Shown in pieces: positions 7,432 to 14,084 of a DNA stretch of 27,684 bases. Both the position numbers and the translations under genes were made by a program. This DNA comes from Candidatus Fonsibacter sp. GTDB taxonomy: Bacteria; Pseudomonadota; Alphaproteobacteria; Pelagibacterales; Pelagibacteraceae. The notes beneath the pieces are model-generated. The model had not been told where the DNA came from. It ran no database searches and saw only the letters and a program-made list of their open reading frames with translations. The DNA lies in NCBI GenBank assembly GCA_009693745.1, contig SHWR01000009.1, forward strand, positions 1 through 27,684. Direction: 5' to 3'. Positions within the stretch are counted from its first letter, which is position 1, and each line of letters opens with the position of its first letter.

Positions 7432-8671
7432 TTATTTACACTCACAGCAGATTTTAAAGAGAGCAGCCATTAAAATTGGAGATGAAATTATTAATAGTGA
7501 AAATGCACTAAATAGAGTTTTGTCTTTAAATATTTTTTCAAAACATAATTATCCCGCAGCAAATAATACAGCTTTTGATGGCTTTGCAATTAATTCTAAG
7601 GACACTAAATTTTTAAATAAAGACTCAGCTCAAAAATTTAAAATTGTGGGTTCGTTATTTGCAGGAACAAAACCTATTAAAAAAAAGATTAAAAAATTTG
7701 AAGCAGTTGAGATTATGACGGGAGGAATTGTTCCAAAAGGTTTTGATACTATTATTCCAATTGAACAAATTGTATTTTATCCAAGTAAAGACAATCCAAA
7801 ATACATAATAGTTAATAAAAAAATTAACAAACATCAACACGTTAGATTTTTAGGATCGGATTATAAAAAAAATGATTTAATTATTAAAAAAGGAACTATT
7901 GTTCAGCCAAATCATATTTTAGCTTTAAAAACTTTAGGTATTAAAAAAATTGAAGTTAAAAAAAAACCCAACATATTATTTTTTTCAACAGGCAATGAAA
8001 TATCAAATAATGAAAATATTCCAGCGTGGAAGGTTAGAAATTCAAACGGCCCATATATCAAGTCATTAAATGAAAATTTTTTATTCCATTTTATTAATGG
8101 CGGAATCTTAAGAGATCATCATGCATCGGTTTTTAAAAATCAGATAAAAAAATTTATTAAATCAAAGATAGATATAATTGTTACATCAGGCGCGGTTTCG
8201 GCTGGTAAATTTGATTTTATTCCAAGTGTTATTAATACTTTTAAAATATCTAATTATTTTAAAGGTGTGGCCATCCAACCTGGAAAACCAGTTCTATTTG
8301 CAAAGATTAAAGGAAAGCAAAAAGCTCTCTTTGGATTACCAGGCAACCCTTTATCGACTGCAGCGTGTTATAGATTTTTTGTTCATCCTTATATGATGAA
8401 TATTTTAGGTGTAGAAAACGAAAAACCAATCAAAGTAATTTTAAAAAATAATTTTTATAAAAAGAAACATATAACTCAATTTATTAAAGCTAAATTGAAT
8501 GGAACAAATAATGGTAAACTCGAATTAGAAGTCTTGCAAGGACAGGAATCTTTTAGAATAAAACCATTTGTACACTCTAACATTTGGGCAGTATTTCCGT
8601 CTGGTAAATCTAACTTTAAAAGAGGTGAAATGATTGAAAGTTTTTTCCCTAATCACCCAAACGAAATCTAG
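7424..8671 (+). CDS. moeA: Molybdopterin molybdenumtransferase MoeA
   Basis: A 415-residue cytosolic enzyme that inserts molybdate into adenylylated molybdopterin, the last step to active Moco. Family motifs occur in order: NTAFDGFAIN (usual SAMDGYA), EIMTGGIVPKGFDTIIPIEQ, VRNSNGPYIKSL, IIVTSGAVSAGKFDFIP and FGLPGNPLSTAACYRFFVHP. These map to the substrate-binding domain III and its flanks, and the length is normal. The start at 7424 lies inside the end of the mobA remnant, with no strong Shine-Dalgarno, which suggests it once relied on coupling to mobA. The product is Lys/Asn/Ile-rich, following the local base composition. Confidence 0.94.
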   Translation: MISYLHSQQILKRAAIKIGDEIINSENALNRVLSLNIFSKHNYPAANNTAFDGFAINSKDTKFLNKDSAQKFKIVGSLFAGTKPIKKKIKKFEAVEIMTGGIVPKGFDTIIPIEQIVFYPSKDNPKYIIVNKKINKHQHVRFLGSDYKKNDLIIKKGTIVQPNHILALKTLGIKKIEVKKKPNILFFSTGNEISNNENIPAWKVRNSNGPYIKSLNENFLFHFINGGILRDHHASVFKNQIKKFIKSKIDIIVTSGAVSAGKFDFIPSVINTFKISNYFKGVAIQPGKPVLFAKIKGKQKALFGLPGNPLSTAACYRFFVHPYMMNILGVENEKPIKVILKNNFYKKKHITQFIKAKLNGTNNGKLELEVLQGQESFRIKPFVHSNIWAVFPSGKSNFKRGEMIESFFPNHPNEI

Positions 8672-8673
8672 TA

Positions 8674-9198
8674 TTATTTTTCCTTAAGACGCGGAATAAT
8701 ATTAATGAAGTTACAAGGTTGAAAACGAGAGTCCAATTGAAATTTTAAAATTCCTTCCCAAGCGTCGGTTACTGCACCAGAAGATCCTGGTAAAGCAAAT
8801 ATATATTTTCCTTTGCATATGATGCCTTGTGCTCGTGATTGAATGGTAGAGGTGCCAATTGTTTTATAACTAAGCATTCTAAATATTTCTCCAAATCCTG
8901 GAATATCTTTATCTTTAATTTCATCTAAAGCTTCAATTGTTATGTCACGACCTGTTAAACCAGTGCCTCCAGTACTAATAATTATATCAATTGCTTCATC
9001 GCACCATGCAAGAATAGTTTTTTTAATTTGTTCTTTATCATCCTTTAAAATTTTTTTACTAACAACGGCATGACCTAATTCTTTAATTTTATTTACTAAT
9101 ATATTGCCTGAGGTGTCATTTGATTCATTTCTAGTATCTGAAATAGTTAATACAGCAATATTAACGGATATAAATTTTTTTGTACTATCAGTTTTCAT
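8674..9198 (-). CDS. moaB: Molybdenum cofactor biosynthesis protein MoaB (MogA/MoaB fold)
   Basis: A 174-residue MoCF-biosynthesis-domain protein. It shows the MogA/MoaB hallmarks: AVLTISDTRNESNDTSG near the N-terminus, IDIIISTGGTGLTGRDITIEAL in the middle and FALPGSSGAVTDAWEGI near the C-terminus. The STGGTG and GLPGS-like loops bind molybdopterin. Members adenylylate molybdopterin before MoeA adds molybdenum; MoaB and MogA are hard to separate by sequence, but IPGFGEIFRMLSYKTIGTS and the C-terminus favour MoaB. It is convergent with moeA, with stops only 2 bases apart, and diverges from the TauE/SafE gene with 34 bases between the starts. Confidence 0.93.
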   Translation of the reverse strand: MKTDSTKKFISVNIAVLTISDTRNESNDTSGNILVNKIKELGHAVVSKKILKDDKEQIKKTILAWCDEAIDIIISTGGTGLTGRDITIEALDEIKDKDIPGFGEIFRMLSYKTIGTSTIQSRAQGIICKGKYIFALPGSSGAVTDAWEGILKFQLDSRFQPCNFINIIPRLKEK

Positions 9199-9232
9199 AA
9201 TTATATATCATTAATACCTATAGATTAAAAAT

Positions 9233-9973
9233 ATGCTATCCATAATTTTTTTTTTAGTTGCCGCTATTTATGCAAGCGTCGGTTTTGCTGGAGGGACTTC
9301 ATATTTAGCATTACTAACAATTTATGACGTAGAATATTTGTTAGTTCCAATTATAGCATTGACTTGCAATATTATTGTCGCGAGTGGAAATTGCTTTAAT
9401 TATGTCAGAGCTGGAAACTTAGATATAAAATTTTTAACTCCTTATTTATTAGGTTCTATACCTTTGGCTTATGTTGGTGGAAAATTTCAAATAACAAATG
9501 ATTTTTTTCAAATTTTATTATTTTTTTGTCTAACAATCAGCAGTCTTTTACTTTTAGTACAAACAAGACAATATAAATTAGCAAATCAAATTATAAAAAA
9601 AATTCCATTTATTATTGCTATTTTAATTGGGGCTATTATTGGTTTAGTGTCTGGAATTGTTGGAATTGGTGGAGGAATTATACTTTCCCCTATACTATTT
9701 AATTTAAAAGCAGCTCAGCCAGAGAAGATTGTTATGGCAGCGTCTTTATTTATTTTAATAAACTCTATTGCAGGTTTTTTAGGACAAATTCAAAAATTTA
9801 ATGACATTTCACAACTACAACCTTATTTGTATTTACCTTTAGCTGTATTATTAGGAGGTCAACTTGGAAATTTTCTTAATATAAAAATACTAAGATCTCA
9901 TATTCTTGCTTTATTGACATCATTACTAGTTTTTATTGTTGCAATTCGTTTAGGTTTAAAAATATTTTTTTAG
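9233..9973 (+). CDS. TauE/SafE-family sulfite or sulfur-compound exporter
   Basis: A 246-residue polytopic membrane protein with about eight hydrophobic helices arranged as two repeats. Each half has the family's glycine-rich start: AAIYASVGFAGGTSYLALL at the N-terminus and GLVSGIVGIGGGIILSPILF in the second half. TauE/SafE proteins export organosulfur breakdown anions such as sulfite and sulfoacetate, though few are tested. The position between moaB and the sulfite dehydrogenase pair supports a sulfite role: it could deliver cytoplasmic sulfite to the periplasmic enzyme. Its stop overlaps the sorB stop by 4 bases, tail to tail. No clear Shine-Dalgarno precedes the ATG. Confidence 0.85.
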   Translation: MLSIIFFLVAAIYASVGFAGGTSYLALLTIYDVEYLLVPIIALTCNIIVASGNCFNYVRAGNLDIKFLTPYLLGSIPLAYVGGKFQITNDFFQILLFFCLTISSLLLLVQTRQYKLANQIIKKIPFIIAILIGAIIGLVSGIVGIGGGIILSPILFNLKAAQPEKIVMAASLFILINSIAGFLGQIQKFNDISQLQPYLYLPLAVLLGGQLGNFLNIKILRSHILALLTSLLVFIVAIRLGLKIFF

Positions 9974-10326
9974 TTACTTGTCGCTTTTTCTACGTAGAAA
10001 GAAACTGCTTCAATTTCTTGAGGGGTTAAAATTTTATCATTGCCAAATGCTGGCATTATTCCAATGCCATTAATAACTGCTTGTTTTACTTGTGCTTGCG
10101 TAGGTTTAAGATCATCTAAACTTGGTCCAATATTTCCTTTAGATTTTGCATTTGCTAATTGATGACAGCTTGCACAATTACCATTTTCATTAAATATTTT
10201 AAGACCTAAAATCATTTTGTCTTGATCTGCTTTTAAGCTTAATTGCAAAGAAAAATAAATTAGAAGAGAATTAAAAAAAATTTTCTTAAATTTAATTAAA
10301 AATTTATGCAACTGCAATTTTAACAC
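9970..10326 (-). CDS. sorB: Periplasmic monoheme c-type cytochrome, sulfite dehydrogenase subunit SorB-like
   Basis: A small class I cytochrome c of up to 118 residues. A basic, hydrophobic leader (about residues 10-33) ends LKAD, typical of Sec export. Heme attachment is CASCH at 51-55 and the distal Met ligand is M91 in IMPAFG. The frame has no ATG upstream of the mature part: the longest start is GTG at 10326, with TTG codons at 10317 and 10311 as alternatives, all inside the end of sorA. This arrangement (molybdenum subunit followed by a monoheme cytochrome) matches SorAB, where the cytochrome takes electrons from sulfite oxidation and passes them to the respiratory chain. Confidence 0.85.
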   Translation of the reverse strand: MLKLQLHKFLIKFKKIFFNSLLIYFSLQLSLKADQDKMILGLKIFNENGNCASCHQLANAKSKGNIGPSLDDLKPTQAQVKQAVINGIGIMPAFGNDKILTPQEIEAVSFYVEKATSN

Positions 10327-11512
10327 TATGATCTAACCAACCATTATGAGAATAGCCTTCATTGTTCTCAAATCTTAACTTAGGTTGTGATCCTTTTTCA
10401 TCAGTTGCTCGAGATGCAACTGTATAGTTGCCTTTCTCTAAATTTGCTTCAAATTGAAATTGTCTCCAAGCAAACTTTCCAAGATTAGGCCCTACAAATT
10501 TAGCATTCTTCCAAGTTTTTCCTTCATCAAATGATAAAGCAACTCCTTTTAAAGGAGTGCCGTTACTAAATGCAACGCCTGTAAATATAACTTTACCAGT
10601 TTTTGCTGTGGTAAGCGGTGAAGTAATCCAACTTTTTACATTTATCTCCCAACACGTACCATCGTTAGTAGTTGCTTTATCACCAATTTTATAAACTCGG
10701 TAACGAGTAGACATCATTTTAAAATCAGACTCTTTATCAGTGAAAACTAATTTATTAATATGTTTGATATTATTTATTCCATAATATCCAGGCACAACTA
10801 ATCTAAGCGGACCTCCATGTGCATTTGGAATTGGAACACCATTAATTTCCCAAGCCAATAGACAATCTTCATAAGTTGAAATTGGAACTGATCTTTCAAC
10901 AGCGCCCTCTTTAGGATCAATATCCTTTGGTGCATCAGCGCCTGTTCCTGTTATAAATTTAGCACCAGCACCAAGTCCACCACAAAGTTCCGCTAAATAC
11001 TTAACTGAAACTCCTGAAAAAGTAACACAAGCTGCACTGCCAGTATCCCACTTAGTTCCACTTGGACCATGAGCAAAAAATTTACGGCCATTTCCTGAAC
11101 ATTGAAGAACCATAGGAGTGATCTTAAGAGGCATTCTTTGTAGTTCAGCTAATGTGAATGATGTTGGTTTTTGAACTCCCTGAACATCTAATTTCCAATC
11201 AGGTTTATTTCCTATTTGTTGATCATTTAAGGAATTAACATTATTTCTAATGTACATATTTTCAATTGGAGTAATAATACCATTTCCGATCATATCCCGG
11301 TGAGTTTCTATTGTTCCTTCAGAGTGAATAATTATTGCATTTCGATTTTTCCACTTTATATATTCTGGAGTGGCTTTAGGAGTAGCGCTAGTATGATCGG
11401 CTTTTGCAATATTAATATTAAAGTTTGAAATAGATGAAATAGCGGCCACGCCTGCAATAGCTGCTGAACCTGTTAAAAAAGATCTTCTATTTGAGTTTGT
11501 AATTTTTTTCAT
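10304..11512 (-). CDS. sorA: Tat-exported molybdenum sulfite dehydrogenase catalytic subunit (SorA-like)
   Basis: A 402-residue sulfite-oxidase-family protein. A twin-arginine signal (NRRSFLTGSAAIAG, R9-R10) shows export of the folded holoenzyme with cofactor. C138 in VLQCSGNGRKFF is the molybdenum ligand; the oxidoreductase domain continues with HGGPLRLVVPGYYGINNIKH, and a C-terminal Mo-co dimerisation domain of Ig-like fold follows from about residue 275. It would oxidise sulfite to sulfate in the periplasm. The related SoxC is the main alternative, but no sox gene is near and the partner is a small monoheme cytochrome. A TATACT-like -10 lies at 11551-11546 on the minus strand. It diverges from moaA. 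Confidence 0.9.
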   Translation of the reverse strand: MKKITNSNRRSFLTGSAAIAGVAAISSISNFNINIAKADHTSATPKATPEYIKWKNRNAIIIHSEGTIETHRDMIGNGIITPIENMYIRNNVNSLNDQQIGNKPDWKLDVQGVQKPTSFTLAELQRMPLKITPMVLQCSGNGRKFFAHGPSGTKWDTGSAACVTFSGVSVKYLAELCGGLGAGAKFITGTGADAPKDIDPKEGAVERSVPISTYEDCLLAWEINGVPIPNAHGGPLRLVVPGYYGINNIKHINKLVFTDKESDFKMMSTRYRVYKIGDKATTNDGTCWEINVKSWITSPLTTAKTGKVIFTGVAFSNGTPLKGVALSFDEGKTWKNAKFVGPNLGKFAWRQFQFEANLEKGNYTVASRATDEKGSQPKLRFENNEGYSHNGWLDHSVKIAVA

Positions 11513-11599
11513 ATTTAGTGACTTAAAGATAAGTTTGTAAGAAATAGTATACGCCTTTTAATAAGATTATGTTTCACTTTTCAGTTGAAAAAAAATCTT

Positions 11600-11628
11600 T
11601 TGACTATCTTACTATTATAGATTGTAAT
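11600..11628 (+). promoter_or_regulatory. Sigma-70-type promoter for the moaA operon
   Basis: TTGACT at 11600-11605 and TGTAAT at 11623-11628, each one mismatch from consensus, are separated by exactly 17 bases. Transcription would start near 11634-11636, only a few bases before the moaA ATG at 11638. There is no Shine-Dalgarno between, so the message is predicted to be leaderless or nearly so. No hairpin or long leader that could act as a Moco riboswitch fits in this gap. Confidence 0.5.
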
Positions 11629-11637
11629 CTCTAATCG

Positions 11638-12627
11638 ATGGTTCATTTAAAAGATAATTTTGGCAGAACTTTTCCATATTTTAGAATTTCAATTACTGAC
11701 GTTTGTAATTTTAAATGTGGTTACTGTCTGCCTGATGGTTACCAAAAGCCAGAAAGTAAAAAAATCTTTTTGACAATAGATGAAATTAGAAGAATTGGGA
11801 TAGCCCTATCAGAACTTGGTGTATGTAAAATTAGACTAACCGGTGGTGAGCCAACTGTACGAAAAGATTTTATAGATATTGTTAAAAATTTAAAATCTCT
11901 TTCAGGAATTAAAAAAGTCGTAATGACAACAAATGGTTATAATCTAAAACAGATCGCAAAATCTTTAATGGAACAAAAGATTGATGGAATTAATATTAGT
12001 ATCGATAGTCTAAATAGAGAAAAATTTAAATTTATTACCGGTATAGACAAGCTTGAAGATATTCTGGCCGGTCTTAAACTTTTACAAGAAAACAATTTTA
12101 GAAAAATAAAAATTAATGCAGTTTTACTTAAAGGGGTGAATGATAGTGAAGAAGATTTTAATAATTGGCAACAATTCGTAAAATCTAACCATATAGACTT
12201 TCGTTACATTGAATTGATGCAAACAGGGGATAATTTAGATTATTTTAAAAAATACCACGTCTCTGCAAATGTATTTAGAGATTATTTATTAAAGAATGAA
12301 TGGATTCATCAAACCGCAGGCTTTGATTCTGGACCAGCCAAAAGTTATATTCGTAAAAATTTTAATGGAAAATTTGGAATTATAGCGCCTTATTCAAAAG
12401 ATTTCTGCAAAAGCTGTAATCGTTTGAGAATTACAGCTCAAGGAGATTTGAGACTATGTTTGTTTGGTGAAACTGGAATATCTTTACGAGCTTTATTGCA
12501 AAGTGATGAACAAATTCCTGAACTTAAAAATTTAATTAATAATCAACTAAATTTTAAAAAAGAATCTCATTATTTGGAGTTAGGAAATACCGGACTAACA
12601 CCTCATCTTGCAAGCATTGGAGGATAA
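11638..12627 (+). CDS. moaA: GTP 3',8-cyclase MoaA (radical SAM)
   Basis: A 329-residue radical SAM enzyme that, with MoaC, turns GTP into cyclic pyranopterin monophosphate, the first step of molybdopterin synthesis. The SAM-binding cluster is C23-x3-C27-x2-C30 in TDVCNFKCGYCLPDG; the second cluster that binds substrate is C257-x2-C260-x13-C274 in CKSCNRLRITAQGDLRLCLF. LTGGEPTVR is the GGEP motif. The chain ends in the functional Gly-Gly tail (ASIGG). The start at 11638 fits the family's usual N-terminus. It leads a tight plus-strand operon and overlaps moaC by one base. Confidence 0.97.
   Translation: MVHLKDNFGRTFPYFRISITDVCNFKCGYCLPDGYQKPESKKIFLTIDEIRRIGIALSELGVCKIRLTGGEPTVRKDFIDIVKNLKSLSGIKKVVMTTNGYNLKQIAKSLMEQKIDGINISIDSLNREKFKFITGIDKLEDILAGLKLLQENNFRKIKINAVLLKGVNDSEEDFNNWQQFVKSNHIDFRYIELMQTGDNLDYFKKYHVSANVFRDYLLKNEWIHQTAGFDSGPAKSYIRKNFNGKFGIIAPYSKDFCKSCNRLRITAQGDLRLCLFGETGISLRALLQSDEQIPELKNLINNQLNFKKESHYLELGNTGLTPHLASIGG
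12619..12624 (+). promoter_or_regulatory. Ribosome-binding site of moaC embedded in the MoaA Gly-Gly codons
   Basis: The two last sense codons of moaA are GGA GGA (Gly-Gly), followed by TAATG where the moaA stop and moaC start share one base. GGAG lies 4 bases before the moaC ATG, slightly short but usable. The purine-rich Shine-Dalgarno therefore also encodes the catalytically required tail of MoaA. Confidence 0.65.
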
Positions 12628-13172
12628 TGACAAATCTTAAAATTGTAGACACGACTGTTTTAAAAGATTGGGCGAAAGAAATTTTTACCAACAATAATTT
12701 TCATATGGTAGATGTTTCCCAAAAACAAAATACTCACCGTAAAGCTTTAGCTATGGGAAAAATATATGTGGGTGAAAAAACGTTTAAATTAATTCAAAAC
12801 AAACAAATGCCCAAAGGCGACCCTATCTCTTTAGCAGAAGTAGCTGCTCTACTTGGTGTTAAAAAAACTAGTGAAATTATTCCACTGTGTCATCCTTTAA
12901 CTGTAGATTACAGCTCAACAAAAATTATTCAAAACCCAAATGACTTTTCACTTGATGTATATTGTGTGGTAGCGGCATTCACTAAAACAGGAGTTGAAAT
13001 GGAAGCAATCATGGGCGTGAACGCAGCATTAGTTACTATTTATGATTTATGTAAAATTGTAAATCCTGATCTTAAAATTGAGGGTATTCGTTTACTCATT
13101 AAACAAGGCGGCAAGACAGGAACTTGGGTAAATCCAAATGGTCTTCCAGAGTTCTTACAAGATTTATTCTAA
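12627..13172 (+). CDS. moaC: Cyclic pyranopterin monophosphate synthase MoaC
   Basis: A 181-residue enzyme that converts the MoaA product 3',8-cyclo-GTP to cPMP. Key motifs: HMVDVSQKQNTHRKALAMG, the catalytic-lysine region KGDPISLAEVAALLG, PLCHPL with the active-site His, TGVEMEAIMGVNAALVTIYD with the conserved acidic pair, and YDLCK containing the second Asp/Lys pair. It ends KQGGKTG plus a short C-terminal tail. The N-terminus is about 15 residues longer than in E. coli before the MVDV motif. Some positions differ from consensus (SLAEVAALL for the usual ATARIAGI; MGVNAALV for TAVSVAAL), but every catalytic residue I can place is retained. Confidence 0.95.
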   Translation: MTNLKIVDTTVLKDWAKEIFTNNNFHMVDVSQKQNTHRKALAMGKIYVGEKTFKLIQNKQMPKGDPISLAEVAALLGVKKTSEIIPLCHPLTVDYSSTKIIQNPNDFSLDVYCVVAAFTKTGVEMEAIMGVNAALVTIYDLCKIVNPDLKIEGIRLLIKQGGKTGTWVNPNGLPEFLQDLF

Positions 13173-13203
13173 AAATTTAAGCAAGAAATGTGTCTACCTT
13201 ATT

Positions 13204-13473
13204 ATGAAAATTAAAATAAAATTATTTGGAAATTGTAAAGATATTTTTCAAAATTCAACTCTACATTTAAATTTTGATAAAAAAATAAAAGTTAGAGATA
13301 TCAGAAGTAAATTAATAGAGATTATTGAAAGAAAACATTCCACAAATAAATCTTATAAAGATCTTATAAAAAAATCAGCTTTTTGTTCAGAACAAAATGA
13401 AATTGTAAGTGATTCATATGTGCTAAAAAAAGATAAAATAATTTCAATTATACCACCTATCGGAGGTGGTTAA
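13204..13473 (+). CDS. moaD: Molybdopterin synthase small subunit MoaD
   Basis: An 89-residue ubiquitin-like sulfur carrier. MKIKIKLFGNCKDIF is the usual MoaD first strand and the chain ends IISIIPPIGGG, exposing the Gly-Gly tail that is adenylylated and thiocarboxylated before sulfur transfer in the MoaD-MoaE complex. The frame is open further upstream to 13138, overlapping moaC, but those extra codons have no family similarity, and the ATG at 13204 gives the expected length and N-terminus. The gap to moaC is 31 bases with a weak AAGAAA site. No MoeB-type activating enzyme is in the window, so it must be encoded elsewhere. Confidence 0.9.
   Translation: MKIKIKLFGNCKDIFQNSTLHLNFDKKIKVRDIRSKLIEIIERKHSTNKSYKDLIKKSAFCSEQNEIVSDSYVLKKDKIISIIPPIGGG
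13462..13467 (+). promoter_or_regulatory. Ribosome-binding site of moaE embedded in the MoaD Gly codons
   Basis: GGAGGT is a full-strength Shine-Dalgarno, 5 bases before the moaE ATG at 13473. The same bases are part of the codons for MoaD's C-terminal Gly-Gly-Gly, and the moaD stop overlaps the moaE start by one base (TAATG). Ribosomes finishing MoaD are well placed to start MoaE, which would help keep the two synthase subunits in step. Confidence 0.75.
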
Positions 13474-13913
13474 TGTTACACGTAGCTATTGTTGATACAA
13501 AAAAAATTAATATTACTAAAGCAGAAAAATTTATAAAAGATATTAATGCTGGAGCTAGTATATTTTTCGTAGGAAATATTAGAAAAAATAATAATAATAA
13601 AAATGTAATAGGAATTACCTATGATGCTTTTAATAAATTAGTTATAAAAATATTTAAAAAAATTTACAGTGAAGGAATAAAAAAATTTAAATTAAAAAAA
13701 GCAAAAGTCTTTATTGAGCATGCAAAAGGATATGTACCATTAGGCAAGCCTTCAATCATAATTGCAGTATCTTGCAAACATAGATCTGAAACCTACCAAT
13801 TATCTAGATATCTTATTGAACAAATTAAAATTAGAGCACCCATTTGGAAAAAAGAATATTATAAAAATCAAAAATCAGAGTGGCTTAAAGGAACTTCAAT
13901 TAAAGTTAAATAG
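13473..13913 (+). CDS. moaE: Molybdopterin synthase large (catalytic) subunit MoaE
   Basis: A 146-residue protein that converts cPMP to molybdopterin using sulfur from MoaD thiocarboxylate. The family pattern is clear: GASIFFVGNIRKNNNNKNVIG (the FxGxVR segment), then IEHAKGYVPLGKPSIIIAVS, SCKHRSETYQLSRYLIEQIK and the near-terminal APIWKKE, whose lysines are the catalytic and binding residues of MoaE. The protein is unusually rich in Lys, Ile and Asn, reflecting AT-biased codons. It is the last gene of the moaACDE operon; an 84-base gap separates it from the tRNA and no strong terminator is visible there. Confidence 0.95.
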   Translation: MLHVAIVDTKKINITKAEKFIKDINAGASIFFVGNIRKNNNNKNVIGITYDAFNKLVIKIFKKIYSEGIKKFKLKKAKVFIEHAKGYVPLGKPSIIIAVSCKHRSETYQLSRYLIEQIKIRAPIWKKEYYKNQKSEWLKGTSIKVK

Positions 13914-13997
13914 CACTTAATTATATAAAAAATCAAAATTTAACGCTTCTCTTTAAACCTTTAAAACGTTTAAAATAAATAGTACTACTCCCCTCAC

Positions 13998-14072
13998 GGT
14001 CTTGTAGTGAAACGGATATCATCCTAGTCTTCGAAACTAGAGTTCTAGGTTCAAGTCCTAGCAAGACCACCA
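13998..14072 (+). tRNA. tRNA-Arg, anticodon TCG
   Basis: A complete 75-base cloverleaf. Acceptor GGTCTTG (13998-14004) pairs with CAAGACC (14062-14068); D stem GTGA/TCAT; anticodon stem CTAGT/ACTAG around loop CTTCGAA with anticodon TCG, reading CGA and probably other CGN arginine codons; T stem CTAGG/CCTAG with loop TTCAAGT. The discriminator is A and the CCA end is encoded (14070-14072). rluD starts 12 bases later without its own Shine-Dalgarno, so the two may share a transcript processed at the tRNA 3' end. Confidence 0.95.
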
Positions 14073-14084
14073 AAATTATTAATC

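Noticed and set aside
10304..11512. SoxC (sulfane dehydrogenase) instead of SorA
   Set aside because: SoxC is a related family, but there are no soxXYZAB genes here, the partner cytochrome is a small monoheme protein unlike SoxD, and TauE and Moco genes surround it. Not fully excluded without a tree.
13138..13203. Longer MoaD from ATG 13138
   Set aside because: It would overlap moaC and add 22 residues before the conserved first beta-strand; ATG 13204 gives a normal MoaD.
13914..13997. Terminator or distinct promoter between moaE and the tRNA
   Set aside because: Only AT-rich sequence with a possible TAAAAT -10 at 13971-13976 and no matching -35; too weak to call.
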